From Gammaproteobacteria bacterium (GTDB lineage Bacteria > Pseudomonadota > Gammaproteobacteria > Burkholderiales > Sulfuricellaceae), in contig JAHJJI010000107.1 in the NCBI GenBank assembly GCA_018823025.1, forward strand, positions 1-32,561: a stretch of 32,561 bases of DNA. The letters are read 5' to 3'. A program made the translations under genes and the position numbers. Of this stretch, positions 23,958 to 31,750 are shown one piece after another. Below the pieces are notes generated by a model, which worked only from the letters and a program-made list of their open reading frames with translations, searched no databases and was not told the origin of the DNA. The stretch's first letter is position 1; each line of letters opens with the position of its first letter.

Positions 23958-26900
23958 GGCTGGAAACTCCTCGTTCCGAGTTCAGATTTTCAAAAATATT
24001 CGCACCTACTTCGGCGATCGCAGCGAGAAATATTTCGCGTTTAATGTCGCTGGCGGCCAGTTTCGCCAGTAGTTCATTGGCAAGCGTCTGGATCGCAAGG
24101 CTGTCACTCTCAGAGACATCGAACGTCCCTGTTACCGTCCTTTTTGAACCGAACACGACACCTATAGCGCGCCTGGTTGCGGGCCGCCCGCGCACTTGCG
24201 CCAACGATTCCAGCCGCCTGAACTCCATCGCCCAAGACAGTAATTGCACCTCACCGGCATCGATCTCATGGTCGGTCCAATCCTTGCTGGGTTTTCCTAA
24301 TGCGAGCATCAGCAGGCCTTCGATATCTTCGAGCGAGCCCGCGTAATCGGTAAGCCGCGTGGCAAAAGCATCGAGCTTGAAGTCGGCACCAATGCCAGCT
24401 ACCGTTTTGCCTCTGACGTTCATTTGGCTCAGCGCACCCTGATGATCTAGTGCGGTGAAAAGGCGCTTCTCGACTTTGCGCAAACGAGATTCGAATGCTT
24501 CGGTCAGCTCGCCTGTAATGGCTGCTATTTTATGTGCGAGCTCGGTAGGATCGAGGGTGTTAAGAACCAGGGGAAGATCGGAAAAGAGCACCTTATGGGG
24601 GTCTGAGGCGTGCAGCAAGAGCTGACGAACATCCTTTGCTTCAATAGAGATGCTGTTGGTGCGTCTTGTCCAGTGTGGCAGTTGGAATACTAATGATACT
24701 AGAGCTCTTGCCGAATCGAGTGCGTCAGCGGCCACCGCAGTGCCCAAGCGTTTGCTTAACGCGGCAGAAAGGGCTTCGAGCATCTTCTGTTCGGTTGCCT
24801 CGATCCTCACATAACGCCACCCGATGCGTTTGGGGTCTTGCAACCATTCATCAATATGGGCTTCAGTAACATCTGGAGTGAAGATGTCTTCGATATAGAG
24901 CGCAAGATAATTGCGATATGCCATGAAGAATGCCAGAGCGAATATGGGTAGGAGGCCAGTTTTTACGCCGAAAGGCGGTCTTACCCAGATTGCGTAAAGC
25001 TCGGACAGGCTCACAATCCGGCCAGAATTAAGGATGAGCGCTTTGGCCGCATCCCAAACCTCGACCATGGACTCGCTGCGAGGTGTGCCGCTTGGGTCGG
25101 TAAAGCGCCACGCTCCTTTGATTTCGTGGTGCAAGCCGAGCGCCCGAATGACCGTATGATGAAGTCCCGCATCTGCCGAAAACGTTGTGTATCCCAAGTT
25201 CTGACGATCGGAATTTGAAAGCATGGCGTGGAGTAGTTCTCGCTGTGCCTTGGCCGCATTGGAAGAAAGCGCATTGCGGTTAATGAGTTCGCTGTTTACG
25301 TGAGGGGAGCTGCTGTAAATTGTTTCTGCCACATCAGATGCCAGACGCGACAGGCCCTCGCTACCCAAGTGCTTCTTTGAATGTCCCTCGTAATACCATG
25401 CTGCATTATGGAAAGCATCACGCAATTCATCGGATAATGCTGAGCGCGCCGCCTGTAACCGCGCTGTTATTTCTCTCATAGCGATACTGTCTGAGTGCAA
25501 TTTCTGGCTATTTTGCCGGACGTATTCCAACGCAGTCAGCTCGCTAACCAGGTCTTCAATTCTATCCGCATTGGTTGGCGTTCCGACCACCAGCCCATTT
25601 CCTTTCGCCAGAGAAGAAAGTTTTTTTACGGTGCGGATACGCGCTGCTATGTCGATTCGCTGATCCGCCAACACCAGAATAAATTCACCGCATTGGCTCC
25701 CCGATGATTTATGGTTGGCGATATACGACTGTGCTTGATCTTCCTGAAGGATCGATCGGGAAAACCAACGCATGGCACCCGTATTCCAGTAATGGCGGCG
25801 GGCTGTTACCGGACCGAGATCGAAGAGATTGGAGAGCTTGGAAAGATCGTGTGTGCCCAATCGCACGGTGGCATCGCGAACGGCAGCCTCTATATCAAAA
25901 TCACTTCCGGCATAAATACCCCAAGCATCGAGGTGTTTCCTGAATATCAGAATGGACGCCGAGGCCAGTTCGGCTAGAACGGCTTTGACCGATACCGATG
26001 CTGATGCTGATGGGGCAACGCAGCATTTCAATAACTCGTTTTCAGCCGCAAGGCCGGATCCATTGCGCAATAGTTCGATAAGCCCTACGGTCTTTACGAG
26101 TGCTACATGGAGTTGAGAAAAACGCGCTTCGGTACGCTCCACCGCTTCGGCGCCAGCCGCCCAGCGATGCCCATCAGAAGATGCAAGGATTACTGGCTCG
26201 AAATTGGTTCGCAAATAGTCCCAGAACTGAGACGGCCAATAATAGCTGTTTGGGCTGACGTCCAATCCTTCAAGCACTTCGGTAAAACCGAGCGGCTCGG
26301 CAGACGCAAGGAAGCTAAAAACGCTTCGTTCGTTCTGTCCAAAGCGCTTTTTGGATGCGGGGCCAAGCATTGCAGCGGTAACAGGATGTAACGGCCAACA
26401 GGCATCTAGCAACTCTTCTATGTTTGGGGCGGCACTTGGCCTACGCTTAAGAATAACTTTCGATACTCGTTCGGCGACTTTTGCCGATGCCGGATGTTGG
26501 TAGTCAACGCGTAACGCTCGACCGATCAGTGAGACCACTTCGTCGGAGCCTGCGACCAAGGGAATATCGACATATCGCCCTTGAACCTTCGCCCATTCTT
26601 GTTGTGCGGATTGTCCGAGCCTCGAAGCATATTGCTCGAATGATTGATGGAGAATACCAATGATGACGAGATTGCCTTTGCACCGGCTCGCAGCTTCGGC
26701 TATTTCCTGATAGAAGCCGATGTCTTCGCCAGAATGTGAGGCGTGCTCAAGGAATTTTCCCAACTCGTCGATAACTAGCAGCACGCCGCCGATGTCGTCG
26801 CGCGTCTCTGCGGCACGAACAAGTTCCGTTACTACATCCCGCCTGCCATCAAGTTGCGGCTTCCTTCCCCTTACCCCTCGTAGATTGTTATCTATGGCAG

Positions 26901-27288
26901 CGCCAATTTCATCAACAACCGGCGCACGCTTTCCAACGACCGGAAGAACGATCCAAGGTTTTTTGGCACCAAAAAATTTATGTATGCCGTCGTTATTTGT
27001 AATACCAAGAGCAGTGCGTGCCGCTTTGCGAACGGCGGTGTCGCCACCTGCGAAAGAAGCCAGCGCCAATGCGAGTGAGGATTTTCCGCCACCATACGGG
27101 CCAGTCCAGGTAAAAGCACGCTGTTGAGTATTGAGAAGATGTTTCGCTGTCGTCTCCAGCAAGTTCCGCGCCGAAGGCTGCAAAATATAACCCTGCATTG
27201 CATCGACCCGTCCAAGATCGGCATCAAGGCGAACCGAGCGCAAAAATTGGCGGTTGACAGCAACGTGTTGGGACAGCTTATTTGGCAT
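23950..27288 (-). CDS. sspC: SspC: large ATPase of the DNA phosphorothioation system
   Basis: The product is 1112 residues. Walker A GPYGGGKSS is at 63-71 and Walker B LLVIDELGKF at about 170-179, with an ILHQSFEQYA sensor-like strand further on. The rest is long, helical and without other nameable motifs; the final ~170 residues are variable. Its size, P-loop and position between a DUF4007 gene and a PAPS-reductase gene identify it as SspC, the ATPase needed for Ssp-type phosphorothioate insertion. It overlaps sspB by 11 bases and sspD by 8, so the three are co-translated from one transcript. No frameshift or truncation is seen. Confidence 0.85.
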   Translation of the reverse strand: MPNKLSQHVAVNRQFLRSVRLDADLGRVDAMQGYILQPSARNLLETTAKHLLNTQQRAFTWTGPYGGGKSSLALALASFAGGDTAVRKAARTALGITNNDGIHKFFGAKKPWIVLPVVGKRAPVVDEIGAAIDNNLRGVRGRKPQLDGRRDVVTELVRAAETRDDIGGVLLVIDELGKFLEHASHSGEDIGFYQEIAEAASRCKGNLVIIGILHQSFEQYASRLGQSAQQEWAKVQGRYVDIPLVAGSDEVVSLIGRALRVDYQHPASAKVAERVSKVILKRRPSAAPNIEELLDACWPLHPVTAAMLGPASKKRFGQNERSVFSFLASAEPLGFTEVLEGLDVSPNSYYWPSQFWDYLRTNFEPVILASSDGHRWAAGAEAVERTEARFSQLHVALVKTVGLIELLRNGSGLAAENELLKCCVAPSASASVSVKAVLAELASASILIFRKHLDAWGIYAGSDFDIEAAVRDATVRLGTHDLSKLSNLFDLGPVTARRHYWNTGAMRWFSRSILQEDQAQSYIANHKSSGSQCGEFILVLADQRIDIAARIRTVKKLSSLAKGNGLVVGTPTNADRIEDLVSELTALEYVRQNSQKLHSDSIAMREITARLQAARSALSDELRDAFHNAAWYYEGHSKKHLGSEGLSRLASDVAETIYSSSPHVNSELINRNALSSNAAKAQRELLHAMLSNSDRQNLGYTTFSADAGLHHTVIRALGLHHEIKGAWRFTDPSGTPRSESMVEVWDAAKALILNSGRIVSLSELYAIWVRPPFGVKTGLLPIFALAFFMAYRNYLALYIEDIFTPDVTEAHIDEWLQDPKRIGWRYVRIEATEQKMLEALSAALSKRLGTAVAADALDSARALVSLVFQLPHWTRRTNSISIEAKDVRQLLLHASDPHKVLFSDLPLVLNTLDPTELAHKIAAITGELTEAFESRLRKVEKRLFTALDHQGALSQMNVRGKTVAGIGADFKLDAFATRLTDYAGSLEDIEGLLMLALGKPSKDWTDHEIDAGEVQLLSWAMEFRRLESLAQVRGRPATRRAIGVVFGSKRTVTGTFDVSESDSLAIQTLANELLAKLAASDIKREIFLAAIAEVGANIFENLNSERGVSSHE

Positions 27289-28219
27289 AAACCCCCCTCA
27301 ATGTACGGGTGATGGCTTCGTCCATTGTTCCTTTGCCGACTCGACTTACTTGGCGCACGCCGGATGAGTCTGTCCACTCCAAATAGTTGCGAGTGATGTC
27401 TGCGATTTTTGATAGTCGCTCGCCGACAGAGTCCTCATCCAATTTAAAAACACGCCCAGGAGAGCCGTAATCGTGGGCAATCATATTAAAGGAGAGCGTC
27501 GATTGCGAAGCATTTGTGTTCCGTTCCCAACGCTTCCAAAAATCGAGCAGGGCGAATGCGAAGACCCCATCGGGCAACGAATATTGCGGCCCGCGATGGA
27601 AGTGATAAGTATTGTTTCCGACGGAAGACAATAATCCAAGATCGGATAGAAGAGGCTCCGCGCTATCTTCGGTGGCATTCGTTGGTGTAACCGAGGTGTA
27701 GCAACGCAAGCACACTTCGACATCTCTAGTGAGAGTAGTATCTGATCGAACCGACTTGTTCATTGCGGCATACTCGGCGATGAGCGCCACGATGTCTTTC
27801 GATTGAAAAGATTGGCTTTGAACGAAATTAAATACGATGTACCAAGTCGCCGAACGCTTTGCTCGCCCTGCCAGCAACCAATGCACTAACCAAATAGTTG
27901 CGTCACGCTCTAGGTAGGGGTCGCAAGCTTGCTCACCGAAGAGCAGGTTGCCGATATTTCCGGGCTCAAAGCCGTCCACTTCCTTGCATTCACGAATAAC
28001 ATCGCAGGCAAGTGCCCAATGGCGAATGGACGACACCATATTTTTTCCGACACCGAATCGCTCAATGGCGTCCTCATTAGAAAAAACTCCTTTCGGAGCA
28101 TAATCGCCATATTGTGTAATTTCGCAAAACGCCTTCCGCAGCCAAAGCTGACGCAGCGGAAAGGTCTCGTGTCCGGAAAACATCGGCTTTATATCGGGAG
28201 GAAAATGTATCAGGGCCAT
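27278..28219 (-). CDS. sspB: SspB: DUF4007 nickase of the DNA phosphorothioation system
   Basis: The product is 313 residues. The N-terminus carries the DUF4007 signature FSGHETFPLR followed by WLRKAF, and GVGKNMVSSIRHWALA near residue 55 looks like a DNA-contact helix. SspB proteins nick DNA at the modification site so that SspD and SspC can introduce sulfur. It is the first gene of the ssp operon. The ATG at 28219 has no strong ribosome site; an internal ATG gives a start just before FSGHETF and is an alternative. A cluster of ACTGGT/ACCAGT half-sites lies 16-55 bases upstream. Its length is normal for the family. Confidence 0.85.
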   Translation of the reverse strand: MALIHFPPDIKPMFSGHETFPLRQLWLRKAFCEITQYGDYAPKGVFSNEDAIERFGVGKNMVSSIRHWALACDVIRECKEVDGFEPGNIGNLLFGEQACDPYLERDATIWLVHWLLAGRAKRSATWYIVFNFVQSQSFQSKDIVALIAEYAAMNKSVRSDTTLTRDVEVCLRCYTSVTPTNATEDSAEPLLSDLGLLSSVGNNTYHFHRGPQYSLPDGVFAFALLDFWKRWERNTNASQSTLSFNMIAHDYGSPGRVFKLDEDSVGERLSKIADITRNYLEWTDSSGVRQVSRVGKGTMDEAITRTLRGVYAK

Positions 28220-28229
28220 GGGCTGGATA

Positions 28230-28274
28230 ACTTCACCAGTTGATTAGTGGGGTGGACTGGTGAAGTCTACCAGT
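28230..28274. promoter_or_regulatory. Candidate operator upstream of sspBCD (three ACTGGT half-sites)
   Basis: An 11-bp perfect inverted repeat, ACTTCACCAGT (28230-28240) and ACTGGTGAAGT (28256-28266), lies just upstream of the sspB start. A third half-site ACCAGT is at 28269-28274, giving a second ACTGGT/ACCAGT pair with a 7-base spacer. Alternating half-sites like this typically bind a dimeric repressor. No obvious cognate regulator gene is adjacent; the receiver-like protein or an Ssp protein is a candidate by inference only. Confidence 0.5.
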
Positions 28275-28304
28275 TTGGCTACTGTTAGGAAATACTGACT
28301 GACT

Positions 28305-28322
28305 CAATACGTTCGCGTATTG
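28305..28322. promoter_or_regulatory. Seven-bp hairpin with TTCG loop
   Basis: CAATACG (28305-28311) and CGTATTG (28316-28322) form a perfect stem around TTCG, a very stable tetraloop if transcribed on the plus strand. No T run follows. It may be a structured leader or a transcription boundary. Confidence 0.35.
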
Positions 28323-28620
28323 TATTACGGCGCTCAAATTGAACACTTTCATTCCACATGCAGACACCCCAATGAAGTTCAAAGGCTTTGTTGACTCAGA
28401 CGAGAGGAACAAACTTCATCAGCCTGTATAATCATGTTTGTGTTGGCAGACAATTTATAGAATATTCGATGAATCAAACTCTTATCTTAAAAGTGCGCAT
28501 TCCATTTGCATGTGGGTGCTCTCAGGAATAATGATCGACCGGATTCCAGATGGAATTACTCGTGACTGAAGTAGAATTCGTAGCTTCACACATAATCACA
28601 TCGCCACCAAGTACCCGCAA

Positions 28621-28665
28621 ATGAACCGCTCCGAACTCATAGAACGCATCGCCAACCGATTAGAC
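28621..28665 (+). pseudogene. Possible IHF/HU N-terminal remnant
   Basis: The first 15 codons from ATG 28621 read MNRSELIERIANRLD, close to the start of integration host factor and HU subunits (a KSELIERLA-type pattern). The frame then runs into the opposite-strand RES toxin gene, whose stop is at 28666, and loses any resemblance. A truncated nucleoid-protein gene cut by arrival of the toxin-antitoxin cassette is one reading. Fifteen residues are too few to be sure, and there is no ribosome site. Confidence 0.3.
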
Positions 28666-29124
28666 TCAACCGAGCAATCTAGAATCAAACTCGAACGGTC
28701 GAACGACGTTGATGGTGACGGCAGCAAACGCCGGGTGATTGGGGTTCAGGACGATGTTGAAAGCTTCCGGCATGACTGCCGAAGGCACCATCAGTCCCAG
28801 ATGTAAAGCCGCAAGCAGGAACTGGTCGCCAAGCGCTATTGCAGCCGTCGAACTGGGTAGAGCATCCCAGCCTGCGGGCAAATCCTTGACCGTATAACGC
28901 TGGTACAGGCCATGATCGTCTGGAAGATCGAGCACGGCCAGCACCAGATCCTGCGGCAATAACTCTCCGGTATGAACCAGCTTCTCCATGGCCGCGATCT
29001 CGGGTGTCAGCCCCGCATAGACGGCAGCTACACCGGGCGAATTCCAGCGTCCACCGGACAAGTGCGCGCCAGTTCCTTGACGATCAAGCGCGTAAGCCCG
29101 TTTAGCGATCCGCCAAGCCTGCAT
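28666..29124 (-). CDS. RES-domain toxin (NAD+-consuming)
   Basis: The product is 152 residues. It has the RES-family pattern: WRIAKRAYA at the start, GGRWNSPG at about 24-31 with the conserved Arg, a Glu near residue 46-47 in EIAAMEKLVH, and the closing VPSAVMPEAFNIVLNPNHPAF segment. RES toxins such as MbcT degrade NAD+ and stop growth or kill when their antitoxin is lost. The start codon overlaps the antitoxin stop by one base (TAATG), so the pair is co-translated. It probably stabilises the mobile element or provides phage defence. All expected motif positions look intact. Confidence 0.88.
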   Translation of the reverse strand: MQAWRIAKRAYALDRQGTGAHLSGGRWNSPGVAAVYAGLTPEIAAMEKLVHTGELLPQDLVLAVLDLPDDHGLYQRYTVKDLPAGWDALPSSTAAIALGDQFLLAALHLGLMVPSAVMPEAFNIVLNPNHPAFAAVTINVVRPFEFDSRLLG

Positions 29125-29567
29125 TAAACCGCGCCGCCATAGGCAATAGCTGACAACACCTTGCGCACTTCGCCTGCCCCTGTTTCAGTGTCCAGCATGG
29201 ATAGCGGAGTGACACCCAGCGCGGCATTGTTTTTAGTCAACCAGTCGAGCGCCTTGTCAGACGCGCCAAACACTTTATCAGCCTCATTCTCAATCAGCGC
29301 AATACGCTCCAGACGCTCTGTTTCGGTTTGCCCTAACAGGCTACCGGCCTTGATTTTGCGTTCGGCGGTAGCTGGCGAGATGCCGAGTAGCTTGGCAAAC
29401 AGGTTACGCGGCATGCCGAAGTGTTCGCTGGCCGAAACCAATACGAGGGGCGACACCCCTGCGCGAACGATCTTGATCCGCGCGCCGGGATTGGCCTTGG
29501 CCAATTTCGTTTTCCATTGGCTAAACCCTTCTGGAAGCTTACGTGTAATGGCGATGGTCGCAGTCAT
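29124..29567 (-). CDS. Xre/MbcA/ParS-type antitoxin (DUF2384)
   Basis: The product is 147 residues if started at ATG 29567, which follows GGAG at good spacing; the open frame extends upstream to 29648, but that would run through the operator. The middle (about residues 50-85) holds a helix-turn-helix-like FAKLLGISPATAERKIKAGSL. The C-terminal DUF2384 toxin-binding domain has VFGASDKALDWL followed by GVTPLSMLDTETGAGEV and IAYG. It binds and neutralises the RES toxin encoded next and likely represses its own promoter through the inverted repeat at 29582-29615. Confidence 0.85.
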   Translation of the reverse strand: MTATIAITRKLPEGFSQWKTKLAKANPGARIKIVRAGVSPLVLVSASEHFGMPRNLFAKLLGISPATAERKIKAGSLLGQTETERLERIALIENEADKVFGASDKALDWLTKNNAALGVTPLSMLDTETGAGEVRKVLSAIAYGGAV

Positions 29568-29581
29568 TTCAATCTCCATAC

Positions 29582-29615
29582 TGTCATTTAATAGTTTATT
29601 ATACATCAAATGACA
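29582..29615 (-). promoter_or_regulatory. Autoregulatory operator and -10 of the RES/Xre operon
   Basis: TGTCATTT (29582-29589) and AAATGACA (29608-29615) form an 8-bp perfect inverted repeat. Between them lies TATAAT on the minus strand (29603-29598), a consensus -10. No good -35 was found. An inverted repeat straddling the -10 is what an autorepressing antitoxin would bind. Confidence 0.6.
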
Positions 29616-29741
29616 AGGTTTGATACTTTGTTGTTGGGAACACCGCAAGAGCCACCTTCATTTTTGGAAGGGCTATTGTCAATTTGCTTGAACCGCTTCC
29701 CATGCGGCACGTGCATGCTGCATCAAACCTGGATGAAGTTG

Positions 29742-30140
29742 TCAATTTCCCAAAACCTTTGCCGCCTTCCCTAAATCCATCCCCTCGCTCGGTGGCATGC
29801 CGTTTCGGCATAGATTCATTTCGTAATTCAGCGCAAAGTCAGCTTTACCGCCCTCTTTGGTTGACGCGTTCGGTTGCACCAGCCTGACGGCGAGGCGGCT
29901 GCACCCTTCCTGGTTGAATTTCTTGATCGTTGATACCTCTGCTCTAACCGGATCGGATGCGCCGGTTGCGGCGTGAATTGCATCGGCCTCCTTGCCCGCC
30001 ACAATTCCTTTGGCTTTGCCGTCTGGCGCATTCAATGCCTGCATGAGCAACGTCTTCACGCTAAATCCTTCTGCTGCGCTCGCCGTGGTTGCCACAAGTG
30101 CAAGTGTGGCGATGATGATGAAATGTCTCGATGCGATCAT
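29742..30140 (-). CDS. Exported 132-aa protein of the conjugation cluster, function unknown
   Basis: The N-terminus is a signal peptide: MIASRHF, a hydrophobic core IIIATLALVA, and a likely cleavage after TASA. The mature part has two cysteines (in EGCSRL and NLCRNG) that could form a disulfide. No catalytic motif or lipobox is seen. Its start overlaps the TraN-like gene stop (ATGA), so it belongs to the transfer operon and is probably a periplasmic transfer accessory protein. I do not recognise the family. Confidence 0.65.
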   Translation of the reverse strand: MIASRHFIIIATLALVATTASAAEGFSVKTLLMQALNAPDGKAKGIVAGKEADAIHAATGASDPVRAEVSTIKKFNQEGCSRLAVRLVQPNASTKEGGKADFALNYEMNLCRNGMPPSEGMDLGKAAKVLGN

Positions 30141-31750
30141 TGGCGACCTCGCGTGTAGTAGTTGTTCAGCTTGCGCTGCATGGTGGCAGTGCTATCGGTG
30201 TTGATGGTGGTTGCGCTTGGCATTTTCACGTTCGCCATAATCTCGTTGGTGAATTCGGTCAGGTCAATTCGCGAAAAATCCAGACCGGCAAACTCGTCTG
30301 GCGTAAAGCCCGTGCAGTCCGATACGGCCTTTCCAATTTGCGCCCCGCCCGATGTGTTGATAATCCTTGCCAGACGGGAATTGAAGCAGCAATACGTTTC
30401 TGTTTTCTCTATACAGACTTTTATGATCGGAATCTCGGATGAGCAATAACTCCCGGTGAAGCGGCACAGGTTCTGCCCTTTTTTCATGGCGAGCATTTTT
30501 TCTGGCTGGTCGCACGACAGGAGCTCTTGAAGAATCATCAGCCCCACCTGGATCGCGAGTGTGGTGGGGTCGAAGGCAAAACTGATCCCGCCAATTGAAC
30601 CCAGCGCCCCCGGCACGGCTCCCCACGTTGCGGTAAACCCGTAAAGTGAAAAGGACGGGCTGAATGGCAGCGACGAGCCGCCGGAGAGCGATCCGATCGG
30701 GGTGGAGGCAAGCGCAGAATCCAGCCCACGCACGATGTGGAAGTTGTCGTACAGCGCGTCATACATGTAGCTGCTGCCGTATTTCAAGGCCTGCCCACCG
30801 GCACTCACGGCATACCCCATGATAGAGGCATTGTTTAATGCCGCGCCTCCGCCACTCCCTTTGCAGCAGTTGACCAGACCAAACAGTTTTTTTGTGCAAC
30901 TGCCACCCTGCCCTCCAAATATGCGCAGGCTCGCGGCATCCATGTAGTTCCCGGCCTGGCGCATGGCTTCCATCATGGCGGCTGTTTGCGCGAAATCCGT
31001 GTCGGGCACATGACCGGTATTGAAACAATTGCCGCCTGTGCAGTATTTGCTTCCGCCGCAATCTGTAACGGCGGAAGATGATCCAGGCGCGCTTTGGCAG
31101 CTATAGATTTTTTCGGTGAGACTGCACTGGCCATTGAATGCTGTTTCAAGGCATTGCGATGAGCTGAGCGTGCATCCTTTGGCCTGCAATGCGCCGCAGT
31201 CCGTTTGCTGCGTCCCCAGACACGAATAGTCGTCTTGCCAGCTCCAGCAGTCCCGGTATACCGGCAATCCGTTAATGAGACGGGTTGCCGCTGGTTCTAC
31301 GCAGGTGTGCGACGCAGGCGCGCAGCCTGGGTTGTCTGTGTGCGTTTGGCACTGGGTGTTATTCAGGGTGTCAGTCGCGATGGTATAGCTATCGCCCACT
31401 CTTATCGTGTTCGTTGGCGTGGGTAACGCCGGGTCGCCGCATCGCCATGTGTTATCCCATTGCATGCAGCCAGTGCCAAACGTGGTGTCGGTAACGGCAC
31501 ACGTCGAGTCGGTTTGCCAGCACCCCGGAATTTGCCTGAAGGCAGAACAATAATCGACCGCGTTGGGTTTGAGGCAGTTGTAGGTGTCGGTGTACTGCCA
31601 GCACCCGCCTACCTGGGCCAGTGTGACCGTTACGCCAGAAATGTTCTTGCTTGGCGTAACGTCAACACAGACGGAGCTGGTTTTCTGACAATCTGCCGCG
31701 AATGCGTTCTGGATAACGGCGAGAATCAGCAGGAAGAGCAGCTTTTTCAT
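30137..31750 (-). CDS. TraN-like mating-pair stabilisation protein, second ORF
   Basis: The product is 537 residues. ATG at 31750 is chosen over the GTG-initiated longer frame (31777) because it opens a textbook signal peptide (MKKLLFLLILAVIQNAFA, cleavage before ADC) and overlaps the previous stop (ATGA). The mature protein is very cysteine-rich with repeated CWQ/CWS-type pairs, and a TraN-like central and C-terminal part with KKLFGLVNCCKGSG, then ALLQ-like and RLARIINT segments. TraN is an outer-membrane protein that stabilises mating pairs in F- and SXT-type transfer systems. It looks like the C-terminal half of a long TraN made as a separate exported protein. The name is by family resemblance; the split is seen directly. 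Confidence 0.7.
   Translation of the reverse strand: MKKLLFLLILAVIQNAFAADCQKTSSVCVDVTPSKNISGVTVTLAQVGGCWQYTDTYNCLKPNAVDYCSAFRQIPGCWQTDSTCAVTDTTFGTGCMQWDNTWRCGDPALPTPTNTIRVGDSYTIATDTLNNTQCQTHTDNPGCAPASHTCVEPAATRLINGLPVYRDCWSWQDDYSCLGTQQTDCGALQAKGCTLSSSQCLETAFNGQCSLTEKIYSCQSAPGSSSAVTDCGGSKYCTGGNCFNTGHVPDTDFAQTAAMMEAMRQAGNYMDAASLRIFGGQGGSCTKKLFGLVNCCKGSGGGAALNNASIMGYAVSAGGQALKYGSSYMYDALYDNFHIVRGLDSALASTPIGSLSGGSSLPFSPSFSLYGFTATWGAVPGALGSIGGISFAFDPTTLAIQVGLMILQELLSCDQPEKMLAMKKGQNLCRFTGSYCSSEIPIIKVCIEKTETYCCFNSRLARIINTSGGAQIGKAVSDCTGFTPDEFAGLDFSRIDLTEFTNEIMANVKMPSATTINTDSTATMQRKLNNYYTRGRQ

Larger units (their letters stand above)
28266..28665. other. Intergenic region between sspB and the RES toxin gene
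   Basis: About 400 bases between two minus-strand units with no established gene. It contains the third operator half-site, a TTCG-loop hairpin at 28305-28322, and at 28621-28665 a short plus-strand open reading frame whose first 15 codons resemble the start of IHF/HU proteins. No promoter could be assigned with confidence. Confidence 0.5.

Noticed and set aside
29640-29740. Terminator hairpin between the exported 132-aa gene and the antitoxin
   Set aside because: A weak bulged stem can be drawn, but there is no T run on the minus strand.
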